The notes under the pieces: model-generated
Told to the model about the DNA's origin: nothing
Databases searched by the model: none
Seen by the model: the letters and a program-made list of their open reading frames with translations, nothing else
DNA from: Micrococcales bacterium
Lineage (GTDB): Bacteria > Actinomycetota > Actinomycetes > S36-B12 > GCA-2699445
Assembly (NCBI GenBank): GCA_002699445.1
Contig: PAAU01000013.1
Coordinates: 1 to 54,235, forward strand
Direction of reading: 5' to 3'
DNA: 54,235 bases
Shown: in pieces, positions 9,768 through 20,181 of the stretch
Layout: every line of letters begins with the position of its first letter
Numbering within the stretch: position 1 is the first letter of the stretch
Made by a program: the position numbers and the translations under genes

Positions 9768-11354
9768 GTGACCAAGCCTGTCGTCCTTATCGCAGAAGAG
9801 CTTTCGCCCGCCACCGTCGATGCGCTGGGCCCTGATTTTGAGATTAGACACTGTAATGGGGCGGATAGAGACGAACTCATCCCCGCCATCGCAGACGTTG
9901 ATGCCATCCTGGTGCGCTCAGCCACAAAAGTTGATGCTGAGGCGCTCGCCGCCGCCAAGAACCTGAAGGTCATCGCCCGAGCCGGGGTCGGCTTGGACAA
10001 CGTGGACGTGAAAACGGCCACCGAGGCTGGTGTGATGGTGGTCAATGCGCCCACGTCCAACATCGTGTCTGCTGCCGAACTCGCGGTAGCGCTGCTGTTG
10101 GCTTCAGCTCGGAATGTGGTCCCCGCTAACGAGGGGCTGCGTGGTGGCGAATGGAAGCGCTCGAAGTACAGCGGCGTGGAACTGGCCGACAAGGTGGTCG
10201 GTGTCGTTGGTTTCGGTCGAATCGGAGTCTTAGTCGCGCAGCGGCTGAGCGCTTTCGGAGTACAACTCATTGCCTACGATCCGTTCGTTCAGCCCGCTCG
10301 CGCGGCTCAGCTCGGGGTCCAAATGGTGGAACTCGACGAGCTCCTCGCGACCGCTGATTTCATCACGGTCCACTTGCCCAAGACTCCGGAGACGCTCGGT
10401 CTGATTAGTGATGAAGCACTGACCAAAGTCAAGCCCGAGGTGCGGATCATCAATGCCGCGCGTGGTGGAATCGTGGATGAGGATGCGCTGTATCGAGCAA
10501 TCGTCGATGGTCGCGTCGCAGGTGCGGGTTTAGACGTTTACGCCACGGAGCCGTGTACGGACTCGCCCTTGTTTGGCTTGGAGAATGTGGTCGCCACCCC
10601 ACACCTTGGTGCCAGCACGGGTGAGGCACAGGAAAAGGCTGGCGTTTCGGTGGCCAAGAGTGTCCGGTTGGCACTTTCCGGCGAACTAGTGCCGGACGCG
10701 GTCAATGTGCAAGGTGGCGTACTGGCCGAAGATGTTCGTCCTATGCTCCCGCTGGCTGAGAAGCTGGGCGCCATCTCGTGCCGACTCTCTAATAGTCCCA
10801 TCGAGCGAGTTGATGTGGAAGTTTTAGGTGAAATCGCAACCGAAGATGTTCGGGTTCTCGAACTATCCGCGCTTAAGGGCTTGATCGGACAACTTGTCGA
10901 CGATCCGGTCTCTTACGTCAATGCACCACTCATGGCCAAGGACCGGGGCATAGAGGTCAGTCTGCGGACTGACTCTGAAAGCCCTGATCACCGGAATGCT
11001 GTTCGAGTAGTGGCCACTCAGGTCAACGGCGCACGTACGACAGTCGCTGGCACGGTAGTGGGCCCCCGCGATGAGCCCAGGCTGGTCGAAGTAGATGAGT
11101 TTGACGTTGAGGTCGCTATCACCGAGCATATGGCGTTCCTGGGCTACGAAGATCGGCCCGGTGTGATTGGATCCCTCGGGCAGATCTTGGGTGAGGCTGG
11201 TATCAATATTGCCGGCATGCAGGTAGGACGGACTGGAGCGGGTGGCCGTGCACTGACGCTGCTCACTGTGGACTCGGCCGTGCCGGCAGCCACGATGGAA
11301 CGCATCGTGGCCGACATCGGTGCAGGTTTCGGAACCGCTGTCGATCTGGACTAG
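9768..11354 (+). CDS. serA: D-3-phosphoglycerate dehydrogenase, long ACT-domain form
   Basis: 528 residues, matching the mycobacterial-type enzyme with an extra allosteric-substrate-binding domain. It oxidises 3-phosphoglycerate with NAD+, the first step of serine synthesis. Visible: the Rossmann motif VGFGRIGVLVAQRLSAFG (about 143-160), the catalytic region INAARGGIVDEDAL, the His motif TPHLGASTGEAQEKAG, then the intervening domain, then a C-terminal ACT domain (DRPGVIGSLGQILGEAGINI) that binds serine in relatives. It starts at GTG with GGAGAA 8 bases upstream. Single-gene unit. Confidence 0.97.
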   Translation: MTKPVVLIAEELSPATVDALGPDFEIRHCNGADRDELIPAIADVDAILVRSATKVDAEALAAAKNLKVIARAGVGLDNVDVKTATEAGVMVVNAPTSNIVSAAELAVALLLASARNVVPANEGLRGGEWKRSKYSGVELADKVVGVVGFGRIGVLVAQRLSAFGVQLIAYDPFVQPARAAQLGVQMVELDELLATADFITVHLPKTPETLGLISDEALTKVKPEVRIINAARGGIVDEDALYRAIVDGRVAGAGLDVYATEPCTDSPLFGLENVVATPHLGASTGEAQEKAGVSVAKSVRLALSGELVPDAVNVQGGVLAEDVRPMLPLAEKLGAISCRLSNSPIERVDVEVLGEIATEDVRVLELSALKGLIGQLVDDPVSYVNAPLMAKDRGIEVSLRTDSESPDHRNAVRVVATQVNGARTTVAGTVVGPRDEPRLVEVDEFDVEVAITEHMAFLGYEDRPGVIGSLGQILGEAGINIAGMQVGRTGAGGRALTLLTVDSAVPAATMERIVADIGAGFGTAVDLD

Positions 11355-11412
11355 CCAGCAGCGAGGGTGGCCTTCTCCGCTTCGCGGACCAAGGAAATGG
11401 CAGAATCACACT

Positions 11413-13432
<2,020 letters not shown>

Positions 13433-13468
13433 TCATTATGACGCGTGACGACCAGCAAGCACTATCCA

Positions 13469-13507
13469 CCGCGGCGGAGTAGCCAGTCGGATCAGGCCCC
13501 GCCGCGG
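13469..13507 (-). promoter_or_regulatory. Attenuation hairpin of leuA
   Basis: CCGCGGCGG and CCGCCGCGG form a perfect 9-bp stem around a 21-base loop. The upstream arm overlaps the last codons of the leuA leader peptide, so a ribosome stalled at its three Leu codons would change this fold. No T-run follows in the leuA direction, so the outcome may be Rho-dependent or translational rather than intrinsic termination. Confidence 0.6.
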
Positions 13508-13536
13508 CTACGAAGAAGTAGTGCCGCGTCGAACAT
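13492..13536 (-). CDS. leuA leader peptide (MFDAALLLRSRGGA)
   Basis: 14 codons with CTA CTT CTT (Leu-Leu-Leu) at positions 6-8, ending in TGA inside the hairpin. Leu-rich leader peptides before leuA are known in other actinobacteria. Leu codon CTA is rare in this window, which suits a charged-tRNA sensor. The ATG follows TACCGT by 7 bases, consistent with a leaderless transcript. leuA begins 68 bases after its stop. Confidence 0.7.
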   Translation of the reverse strand: MFDAALLLRSRGGA

Positions 13537-13637
13537 CACCTCAACGGTACCAGCGTGACAAGGAATAGGGAAAGCGATTATGTCTCGCCGCGAGGAAAGC
13601 CTTTTGAGGCTCTCCTGATCCGGGGTTACAGTGACGC

Positions 13638-14120
13638 ATGCGTTATGACGTGCTGACCGGAGGTCCTCGGCCGCTCACCGTCATCGTGGCAGATGATGAC
13701 AGCGTGGTCGCAGCGGGTTTTACCGGGTTGGCGGAACTTCAGGAACGTGTGGGTGTGACTGATTCGCCTGCCCAGACCCGTATCGAATGGCTGCGTGAGG
13801 TGTGGGCCCGCTACCTCAACGGTGACCTGGCAGCGTTCGACCAGATGAATATTCGTCAGCAGGGCAGCCCAACTCAAGCGGCCGTCTGGGATTCGCTGCG
13901 TCAGGTTCCGCCTGGAGAGCCGCTGTCGTATTCGCAGTTGGCTGAAGAGATTGGTAAGCCGAGAGCGGCGCGTGCGGTGGGGTCGGCTTGTGGCGCCAAT
14001 CGAGTAGCTCCGTTCGTTCCCTGCCATCGGGTGATTGCTGCCGACGGATCGCTGGGTGGTTATGGCTACGGACTTGTCATTAAGGAGTGGTTGCTTTCTC
14101 ACGAGGGAGTCGGGGAGTAG
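13638..14120 (+). CDS. ogt: Methylated-DNA-protein-cysteine methyltransferase
   Basis: 160 residues. This suicide repair enzyme moves the methyl group from O6-methylguanine to its own Cys129 in the motif PCHR. The preceding helix-turn-helix region RAARAVGSACGANRVAPFV carries the DNA-binding Arg finger region. The C-terminal SLGGYGYGLVIKEWLL is typical. The ATG follows TACAGT by 5 bases with no ribosome site, so it is probably leaderless. Divergent from leuA; its promoter lies in the 101 bases between the two starts. Confidence 0.94.
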   Translation: MRYDVLTGGPRPLTVIVADDDSVVAAGFTGLAELQERVGVTDSPAQTRIEWLREVWARYLNGDLAAFDQMNIRQQGSPTQAAVWDSLRQVPPGEPLSYSQLAEEIGKPRAARAVGSACGANRVAPFVPCHRVIAADGSLGGYGYGLVIKEWLLSHEGVGE

Positions 14121-14208
14121 CACCTTTCACAGTTGGGATCGATACCTTTCCGAACCGAGCGGTACCTGCCTGCTAGCGAACTAGACCGTCCCACTTAACC
14201 TGATATGC

Positions 14209-15261
14209 ATGGCCAAATCTTTTCGTATCGCTGTAGTGCCCGGAGATGGCATTGGATCTGAGGTTGTCGCAGAAGGACTGAAAGTCCTGGATGCAGTTTC
14301 AGAGCGTTTCGACGTTGCGTTTGAGGCTCAGTCATACGATTTGGGTGCCCAACGTTATCTGGCTACTCAAGAGGCATTGCCCGATGCAGTTCTGGATGAG
14401 TTGCGGGGGCATGACGCCATCCTCTTGGGAGCGGTTGGTGATCCCGCGGTACCACCAGGAGTGTTGGAGCGAGGGCTACTACTGCGGTTGCGTTTCGCCT
14501 TGGATCATCACGTGAACCTGCGGCCTGTCAAGCTATTCCCGGGCGTCACCACCCCGTTGGCGGGCAAGGGTCCGAAAGACATTGACTTTGTGGTGTGTCG
14601 GGAAGGGACGGAGGGTCCCTATGCTGGCGCCGGCGGAAATCTTCGATCTGGAAGTAAGCACGAAGTTGCGACTGAAGAGAGCATCAACACTGCGTACGGC
14701 GTAGAGGGGATCGTTCGTGATGCGTTCGCTCGCGCTGAACGGCGAGACCGCAAGGTGACGATGGTGCATAAGACCAATGTGCTGATTCATGCAGGCAGTA
14801 TGTGGCAGCGGATTTTTTCTGAAGTTGCCGCGGATCACCCGGACGTAACGACGGACTACCTCCATGTTGATGCGGCGGCTATGTTTTTTCTGACCCAACC
14901 GGAGCGCTTCGACGTCGTTGTCACCGACAACCTATTCGGCGACATCCTGACTGATATCGGTGCGGCAATTGCCGGGGGGATTGGTCTTGCTGCCAGCGGC
15001 AATCTTGATCCCAGTGGAAATAACCCAAGCATGTTTGAACCGGTGCATGGGTCCGCGCCAGACATAGCGGGTCAGGCTAAGGCGGATCCGACTGCAACGG
15101 TGCTGAGTGTGGCAATGATGCTCGATCATTTAGGACTCGCTGAGGCATCGACCGCGGTCGAGCAGGCGGTTTCGTCCGATTTGGTGGACCGCACCGACAG
15201 TCTTCGTTCGACGCAGGACATTGGTAACGCGTTGCGTGAGCAAGTGGTTAACGATTCGTAA
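14209..15261 (+). CDS. leuB: 3-isopropylmalate dehydrogenase
   Basis: 350 residues, IDH/IMDH family. It oxidises and decarboxylates 3-isopropylmalate with NAD+. Visible: [10 protein letters not shown] near residue 10, the substrate Arg region [21 protein letters not shown], the metal-binding Asp region [18 protein letters not shown] and the NAD site [13 protein letters not shown]. The ATG follows TAACCT by 7 bases, leaderless type. leuCD are not nearby. Followed by a hairpin and then ilvE. Confidence 0.97.
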   Translation: MAKSFRIAVVPGDGIGSEVVAEGLKVLDAVSERFDVAFEAQSYDLGAQRYLATQEALPDAVLDELRGHDAILLGAVGDPAVPPGVLERGLLLRLRFALDHHVNLRPVKLFPGVTTPLAGKGPKDIDFVVCREGTEGPYAGAGGNLRSGSKHEVATEESINTAYGVEGIVRDAFARAERRDRKVTMVHKTNVLIHAGSMWQRIFSEVAADHPDVTTDYLHVDAAAMFFLTQPERFDVVVTDNLFGDILTDIGAAIAGGIGLAASGNLDPSGNNPSMFEPVHGSAPDIAGQAKADPTATVLSVAMMLDHLGLAEASTAVEQAVSSDLVDRTDSLRSTQDIGNALREQVVNDS

Positions 15262-15287
15262 GACATCCTGCTGCGCGTTGGGATGTC
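15262..15287 (+). terminator. Hairpin directly after leuB
   Basis: GACATCC and GGATGTC form a 7-bp stem right behind the leuB stop codon. No T-run follows, so it may be a weak or Rho-assisted terminator, or a 3'-end stabiliser. Confidence 0.4.
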
Positions 15288-15396
15288 GGTCCGTCATATC
15301 GGCGAGTGCGACCTAAGCCAGGCGATTAGGGGGTCGTCGTATTCGATCGCGCTGCATAGGGAACCATAGGCTCAACGCGGGAAGAGGGAGACTCGA

Positions 15397-16500
15397 ATGA
15401 TGTCACGAGAGACGCATTTCCCATCGCGCCCGAATCCCGCTCCACTCCCTGCCAACGAGCGCGAGATGGTGCTTCAGGACCCTGGATTCGGCGACACTTT
15501 CACCGATCACATGGTGCAGGCGCGCTGGAGTATAGACAATGGCTGGCACGACGGTGCTGTCGTTCCTTACGGGCCACTGTCGCTGGATCCCGCCACCAAC
15601 TCCATCCACTATGGTCAGTCCATTTTCGAGGGTCTCAAGGCTTATCGCCATGCCGATGGTGGGACGTATACCTTTCGCCCACGAGAAAATGCTCGACGGT
15701 TTCAGCGGTCGGCGCGACGACTGGCGATGGCGGAACTGCCGGAAGACCTATTTTTGGAATCGATCCGGGCTCTGATTGCTGAGGACGGAGACTGGGTGCC
15801 GCAGGACCAAGAGAAATCCTTGTATCTGCGCCCGTTCATGTTCTCGACTGAAGTGGGTCTAGGAGTTCGACCCGCCGATGAGTACTTGTACCTACTCATC
15901 GCGTCACCTGCCGGTGCCTATTTCAGAGGCGGACTGCAGCCAGTCAGCGTGTGGTTATCCCAAGACTACGTACGCGCAGCTCCTGGGGGTACTGGCGAAG
16001 CCAAATGCGCCGGTAACTACGCTGCGTCCTTGCTGGCGCAAGCGGAAGCTGCTGAAAATGGCTGCGATCAAGTTGTGTGGTTAGACGCCAATGAACATCG
16101 CTGGATAGAGGAGATGGGAGGCATGAACCTCTACTTCGTCTTCGGTAGTGGCGATGATGCGCGCTTGATGACACCGTCACTGACCGGTTCGTTACTGCCA
16201 GGAATTACCCGAGACTCGCTGCTGCAACTAGGAGCAGATCTTGGATACCAGGTGGAAGAAGGCCGCATTAGCCTCGACGAATGGCGGCAGGGCAATGAGA
16301 CGGGTGAGTTGACCGAGGTCTTTGCCTGCGGCACAGCTGCTGTCATCACTCCGGTAGGACAGGTGAAGAGTCGGCAAGGCAATTGGTCGGTGGGGGACGG
16401 CGAAGCTGGTCCCATAACCCAGCAACTGCGACAAGCACTCCTCGATATCCAGACCGGAAGTTCCGCTGATCCGCACGGTTGGCTCGAGCGAGTGGGTTGA
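15397..16500 (+). CDS. ilvE: Branched-chain amino-acid aminotransferase
   Basis: 367 residues, fold-type IV PLP enzyme. It interconverts Val/Leu/Ile with their 2-oxo acids using glutamate. The PLP Lys lies in GGTGEAKCAGNYAASLLAQ; other signature parts are IHYGQSIFEGLKAYR, LYLRPFMF and the C-terminal EVFACGTAAVITPVG. The first of two adjacent ATGs is used, with GAGGGAG about 7 bases upstream; the second is equally possible. Single-gene unit between leuB and cimA, completing the branched-chain pathway. Confidence 0.97.
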   Translation: MMSRETHFPSRPNPAPLPANEREMVLQDPGFGDTFTDHMVQARWSIDNGWHDGAVVPYGPLSLDPATNSIHYGQSIFEGLKAYRHADGGTYTFRPRENARRFQRSARRLAMAELPEDLFLESIRALIAEDGDWVPQDQEKSLYLRPFMFSTEVGLGVRPADEYLYLLIASPAGAYFRGGLQPVSVWLSQDYVRAAPGGTGEAKCAGNYAASLLAQAEAAENGCDQVVWLDANEHRWIEEMGGMNLYFVFGSGDDARLMTPSLTGSLLPGITRDSLLQLGADLGYQVEEGRISLDEWRQGNETGELTEVFACGTAAVITPVGQVKSRQGNWSVGDGEAGPITQQLRQALLDIQTGSSADPHGWLERVG

Positions 16501-16552
16501 GCCGCACTGACAAGCCAATCATCTCCCAGGAGCGGCTAGTTCCTGGTCTTGG

Positions 16553-16582
16553 TTGCCCCAGGTGGGTAATGAGTGTCACCAT
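16553..16582 (+). promoter_or_regulatory. Predicted promoter of the cimA leader
   Basis: TTGCCC (16553-16558) and CACCAT (16577-16582) are spaced by 18 bases. The leader peptide GTG begins 6 bases after the -10 box. The -10 box and its distance to GTG are identical to those before the ilvB leader peptide. Confidence 0.5.
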
Positions 16583-16588
16583 AGGTAC

Positions 16589-16615
16589 GTGACGACGGTC
16601 ATCATCATTAGTTAG
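16589..16615 (+). CDS. cimA leader peptide (MTTVIIIS)
   Basis: Eight codons, GTG start, with GTC ATC ATC ATT (Val-Ile-Ile-Ile) in positions 4-7 and a TAG stop. Isoleucine is the product of the citramalate route, so this is a fitting sensor of charged tRNA-Ile. The stop is followed at once by a hairpin and then a strong terminator. No Shine-Dalgarno sequence; leaderless by spacing. Confidence 0.7.
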   Translation: MTTVIIIS

Positions 16616-16641
16616 CGCGCGACAGGCGAACCCGTCGCGCG
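16616..16641 (+). promoter_or_regulatory. cimA attenuator pause hairpin
   Basis: CGCGCGAC (16616-16623) pairs perfectly with GTCGCGCG (16634-16641) around a 10-base loop, starting right behind the leader stop codon. It is placed like the ilvB hairpin at 4327-4351. Confidence 0.6.
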
Positions 16642-16673
16642 AACCCCCTACGCCATACGGCGAGGGGGTTTTT
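16642..16673 (+). terminator. cimA attenuator terminator
   Basis: AACCCCCT and AGGGGGTT form the outer stem and CGCC/GGCG the inner stem, then a run of T follows (GGGGGTTTTTC). It is a classical intrinsic terminator about 35 bases before cimA and after the Ile-rich leader, hence an attenuator. Confidence 0.85.
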
Positions 16674-16707
16674 CATTGGTGAGCAGATCGATCAAAGGAG
16701 GACGGAC

Positions 16708-18321
16708 ATGGTGCCCGATCAGGACTCCCTGACCCCGGAATTACCCAATGATGAGTTTCATCTTTTTGATACCACGCTGCGCGATGGCGCCCAGCGAGAA
16801 GGTATTTCGTTCTCAGTGCCTGACAAACTTGCGGTCGCGCGGTTGCTCGACGAATACGGTGTGGGTTTTATCGAGGGCGGCTGGCCGGGGGCGATGCCCA
16901 AAGATACGGAGTTCTTCGAACTGACACAGACCGACCTGAAGTTAAGGCACGCTCAGTTGGTAGCTTTCGGAGCAACGCGAAAGCCTGGCATTGAGGTCGC
17001 GGCCGATCCACAGGTGGCTGCTCTGCTGGCGTCGCAGGCTCCAGTGGTGACGCTAGTGGCGAAATCTGATGTTCGTCATGTCGAGCAGGCGTTGCGCACC
17101 AGCCTCGATGAGAACGTGGCAATGGTCGCCGATACCGTCGCTCATCTGGTTTCGGAAGGTCGACGGGTCTTCGTCGACATGGAGCACTTCTTTGATGGCT
17201 ACGATCACGACCCCGACTACGGCGTACGACTGCTGGTTGCGGCTGCCGACGCTGGGGCGTCGGTAGGGGTGCTGTGCGATACCAACGGTGGAATGCTCCC
17301 ATCCGGTATCTTTCGCGTTGTCCAAGACGTATCAGAGCGCAGCGGGGTGCGCTTGGGCATCCATTGCCAAGATGACACGGGATGTGCAGTCGCCAATAGT
17401 CTGGCAGCGGTAGAGGCTGGCGTGACCCATGTTCAGGGGACAGCAAACGGGTACGGCGAACGTACCGGCAACGCAGATCTTTTCGCTGTCACTGCAAATC
17501 TAGAACTCAAACTTGGTATCCCAGTTCTTCCAGCAGGTAATCTTCCCGAGACCGTGCGCGTCTCCCATGCGATTGCGGATATCGCGAACCTGCCGCCGGA
17601 TACCCACCAGCCTTATGCGGGTCTCTCGTCATTCGCTCACAAGGCTGGCCTACACGCGAGTGCGCTGAAGGTGTCCAGCGATTTGTACAACCACATTGAT
17701 CCAGATCTCGTCGGTAACGATATGAGGGTGCTGGTGACCGAAATGGCCGGTCGAGCATCAGTAGAACTCAAGAGCGCCGAACTCGGCTTTGATCTGTCGG
17801 AAAATGCGAGTGCGGTCACCAGGATCGTGGATCGGGTCAAGGAACTTGAAGCGGGTGGTTGGTCCTTCGAGGCTGCTGACGCCTCCTTTGAGTTGATGCT
17901 TCGCGACGAGACTGGAGATCATCCGTCAGAGCCTTATCGCCTGGAGTCGTGGCGAGCGCAGGTAGAGCGACGTTCGGACGGTGGCGTCGTAGGCGAAGCC
18001 ACGATCAAGATCATGATCGATGGTGAACGAGTTATCTCTACTGCAGAAGGCAATGGACCGGTGAACGCGCTCGACAATGCGCTTCGAAATGCGTTGTTAC
18101 CGAAACATCCTGATTTAGCGGACATGAAACTTGTGGATTACAAGGTGCGAATCCTGGACGGAGTGGAAGGCACGGATGCCGTCACCCGGGTCCTTATCAG
18201 CAGTACTGACGGTGTCGACGAATGGCAGACCGTTGGGGTGCACGAAAACGTGATCGAAGCGTCGTGGCTGGCGCTAGATGATGCGCTGAAGTACTGGTTC
18301 ACCCGCCAAGCCTCGATTTAG
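16708..18321 (+). CDS. cimA: (R)-citramalate synthase
   Basis: 537 residues, DRE-TIM metallolyase family, length typical of the CimA/TIGR00977 branch. It joins pyruvate and acetyl-CoA to citramalate, which feeds 2-oxobutyrate into isoleucine without threonine deaminase. Motifs: FDTTLRDGAQREGISFSVPDKL near residue 19, metal-site GIHCQDDTGCAVAN near residue 219, ANGYGERTGNADL, and SSFAHKAGLHASAL. The C-terminal LeuA-dimer-type regulatory domain begins near residue 410. The ATG has AAAGGAGG 7 bases upstream. Homocitrate synthase or LeuA is less likely, because leuA is present and the Ile-rich leader points to isoleucine. Confidence 0.92.
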   Translation: MVPDQDSLTPELPNDEFHLFDTTLRDGAQREGISFSVPDKLAVARLLDEYGVGFIEGGWPGAMPKDTEFFELTQTDLKLRHAQLVAFGATRKPGIEVAADPQVAALLASQAPVVTLVAKSDVRHVEQALRTSLDENVAMVADTVAHLVSEGRRVFVDMEHFFDGYDHDPDYGVRLLVAAADAGASVGVLCDTNGGMLPSGIFRVVQDVSERSGVRLGIHCQDDTGCAVANSLAAVEAGVTHVQGTANGYGERTGNADLFAVTANLELKLGIPVLPAGNLPETVRVSHAIADIANLPPDTHQPYAGLSSFAHKAGLHASALKVSSDLYNHIDPDLVGNDMRVLVTEMAGRASVELKSAELGFDLSENASAVTRIVDRVKELEAGGWSFEAADASFELMLRDETGDHPSEPYRLESWRAQVERRSDGGVVGEATIKIMIDGERVISTAEGNGPVNALDNALRNALLPKHPDLADMKLVDYKVRILDGVEGTDAVTRVLISSTDGVDEWQTVGVHENVIEASWLALDDALKYWFTRQASI

Positions 18322-18338
18322 CGGACCAAATTTTTCCG

Positions 18339-19268
18339 CTAGTCGACTGCGGTGTTTTGATTTGCACCGAAATTACGTCGTGCAGTGAGCTGGGTCCACT
18401 GGGTGAGGATGACACCGAAAATCACAATGAGGCCACCCAAGATCTCATTCCATGCCAGACCTTCGGCGAGTAGCGTGACTCCGATCGTGGTGGACACTAC
18501 GGGGATGACGTAGGTGACGGTAGTGGCGATAGTGGATCCAGCTTGACGAATGATGCGCCAGAACAGCACCATTCCGAATCCAGTTCCTAGGACTCCCAGC
18601 ACTGCCAGAGCAACTGCGGACGGAATCTCAAGAGTGGGGTAGTCAGCCCCTGGATCGATCGGTAGTAGTAGAACTGCCAACGTCGCGCCAGCCAATAGCT
18701 GTACCGAACTGAGTTGAGTACCCGAAAGTCGAGAGCGGGAAAGTTTCAGGCGACTGAAAGAGGTAGCAAACCCGTAGCAAAGGGTTGCGGCCAGCATCGC
18801 CGCGATCCCCACTGGTGTCGCGAAGTTGCCGCTAAAGGCATCCCACACACCGATGAGCACAGCAATGCCGACAAAGCCCACAACGAGACCAACCGCTTGT
18901 GGGCGATCAGGTCGTTCGTCCGGGATGAGCAAGGTAATGATGATTCCGGCAAATAGTGGAGTAGTTGCGTTCAGTAGGCCGGCCAGGACAGAAGTTATCT
19001 GGGTTTGCGCGAAGGCGATGAGAGTAAATGGAAGCGCTAATCCGACGGTACCCACGATAATGAGGTGTCCAACCTCAGTGCGGTTCGGACGTGGTGTGGC
19101 TCCAGACAAAACCAAAATCAACAGGAGAGTCAGGCCCCCTAGTGCCATTCTTCCTGCCGTTATCTGGAGGGGGGTGAAGGACTGCAGTGAAATTTGGTTG
19201 AACGCGAATGACATTCCCCACAGCGTTGCCAACAGGAGATAGGACCAAACCCACGACCGACTTTGCAC
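18339..19268 (-). CDS. EamA/DMT-family membrane transporter
   Basis: 309 residues from the GTG at 19268, about ten membrane segments in two EamA repeats. The first starts WVWSYLLLATLWGMSFAFNQ. The second repeat begins near residue 155 and ends with ILGGLIVIFGVILTQW. Members export amino acids, metabolites or drugs; the substrate here is unknown. An in-frame GTG at 19316 would add 16 residues with two Cys, but it lies only 2 bases after a predicted -10 box. The 19268 start overlaps the stop of an upstream ORF as TAGTG. Convergent with cimA. Confidence 0.85.
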   Translation of the reverse strand: MQSRSWVWSYLLLATLWGMSFAFNQISLQSFTPLQITAGRMALGGLTLLLILVLSGATPRPNRTEVGHLIIVGTVGLALPFTLIAFAQTQITSVLAGLLNATTPLFAGIIITLLIPDERPDRPQAVGLVVGFVGIAVLIGVWDAFSGNFATPVGIAAMLAATLCYGFATSFSRLKLSRSRLSGTQLSSVQLLAGATLAVLLLPIDPGADYPTLEIPSAVALAVLGVLGTGFGMVLFWRIIRQAGSTIATTVTYVIPVVSTTIGVTLLAEGLAWNEILGGLIVIFGVILTQWTQLTARRNFGANQNTAVD

Positions 19269-19312
19269 TAGTGACTCGGCAAAGCTGTAGTCACAGGAAG
19301 GGCAAATGGCAC
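19268..19312 (-). CDS. Possible coupled upstream ORF (MPFALPVTTALPSH)
   Basis: 14 codons starting at GTG 6 bases after CACACT (19319-19324), the leaderless spacing seen elsewhere in this window. It ends in TAG whose last base is the first base of the transporter GTG. This TAGTG junction would let terminating ribosomes restart on the transporter, which has no Shine-Dalgarno sequence. Whether the peptide itself has a role is unknown. Confidence 0.45.
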   Translation of the reverse strand: MPFALPVTTALPSH

Positions 19313-19389
19313 TCACTCAGTGTGCAGCACGTGGGCATGCCTCACCGGGTTAGGTCATTATGTCGTCGGCCCCCTACTCTGGAGCAACT

Positions 19390-20181
19390 ATGTTGATCAC
19401 CCGTTTCGCATTAGAAAGCACTGTGGCTTTCGGCGTCATTGAGCCGGCCGAAGGCGAAGAGTTTGATCCGGCATCAGCCTCCGTGAGACCTATGCGCGGT
19501 CATCCATATGGCGAACTAGACCTGGTAGACCTCGCTTTACCCCTATCCACCGTGCGACTGCTGGCGCCAGTGCTGCCAGCGAAAGTCATCGGCATTGGTA
19601 AGAACTATGCAGATCATGCGGCCGAGATGAATGCCGATGTTCCTGAAGAGCCGTTGGCTTTCCTGAAGCCCAGTACTAGCGTGATTGGGCCGCGAGACGA
19701 GATCAAGATACCGGAGCAGTCGCAGCGTGTTGACTACGAAGGCGAACTTGCGGTCGTAATCGGCAAGATGTGCCGTCATGTTGCGGCGGAAGACGCAGCT
19801 GCCGTCATTCTCGGCTATACCTGCGGTAATGACGTCACTGCGCGTGATTTGCAGAAGCGCGACGGTCAGTGGGCCCGTGCCAAAGGTTTCGACACCTTTT
19901 GCCCGTTAGGCCCATGGATTCAAACTGACTTTGATCCCACTTCAGCTCGGATAGAGACGACGGTCAACGGCGAGTTGCGCCAACAAGGGTCCGGCGCTGA
20001 CCTCATCTTTGGTGTGGGACAACTTGTGGAGTGGGTATCGAGCGTTATGACATTGCTCCCCGGTGATGTCATCCTGACTGGCACCCCAGCTGGCATTGGT
20101 CAGCTGAACGACGGTGATCACGTGAAGGTGGAAATCCCGGGAATCGGTGCCCTGACTAATGAGGTGAGTTTGGGTGACTGA
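19390..20181 (+). CDS. Fumarylacetoacetate hydrolase family protein
   Basis: 263 residues. The FAH catalytic core starts near residue 60 ([16 protein letters not shown]) with the metal/acid region [14 protein letters not shown], then [35 protein letters not shown] and the C-terminal LTGTPAGIG. Relatives hydrolyse or decarboxylate 2-oxo-diacids (for example acylpyruvase or oxaloacetate decarboxylase); the exact substrate cannot be told. ATG at 19390 with TGGAG 7 bases upstream is preferred over one 30 bases earlier. Its end overlaps gltX by 8 bases, so the two are probably co-translated. Confidence 0.92.
   Translation: MLITRFALESTVAFGVIEPAEGEEFDPASASVRPMRGHPYGELDLVDLALPLSTVRLLAPVLPAKVIGIGKNYADHAAEMNADVPEEPLAFLKPSTSVIGPRDEIKIPEQSQRVDYEGELAVVIGKMCRHVAAEDAAAVILGYTCGNDVTARDLQKRDGQWARAKGFDTFCPLGPWIQTDFDPTSARIETTVNGELRQQGSGADLIFGVGQLVEWVSSVMTLLPGDVILTGTPAGIGQLNDGDHVKVEIPGIGALTNEVSLGD

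Noticed and set aside
9497-10270. A 257-codon open frame on the minus strand inside serA
   Set aside because: It lies wholly opposite clear coding sequence (AIM24 end and serA), is Ser/Ala/Thr-rich as expected from reverse reading, and matches no family.
13626-14123. A 165-codon frame opposite ogt
   Set aside because: Exact antisense shadow of a gene with the full PCHR motif; no ribosome site or promoter pattern.
16868-17446. A 192-codon minus-strand frame within cimA
   Set aside because: Arg/Pro-rich reverse reading of a well-supported gene.
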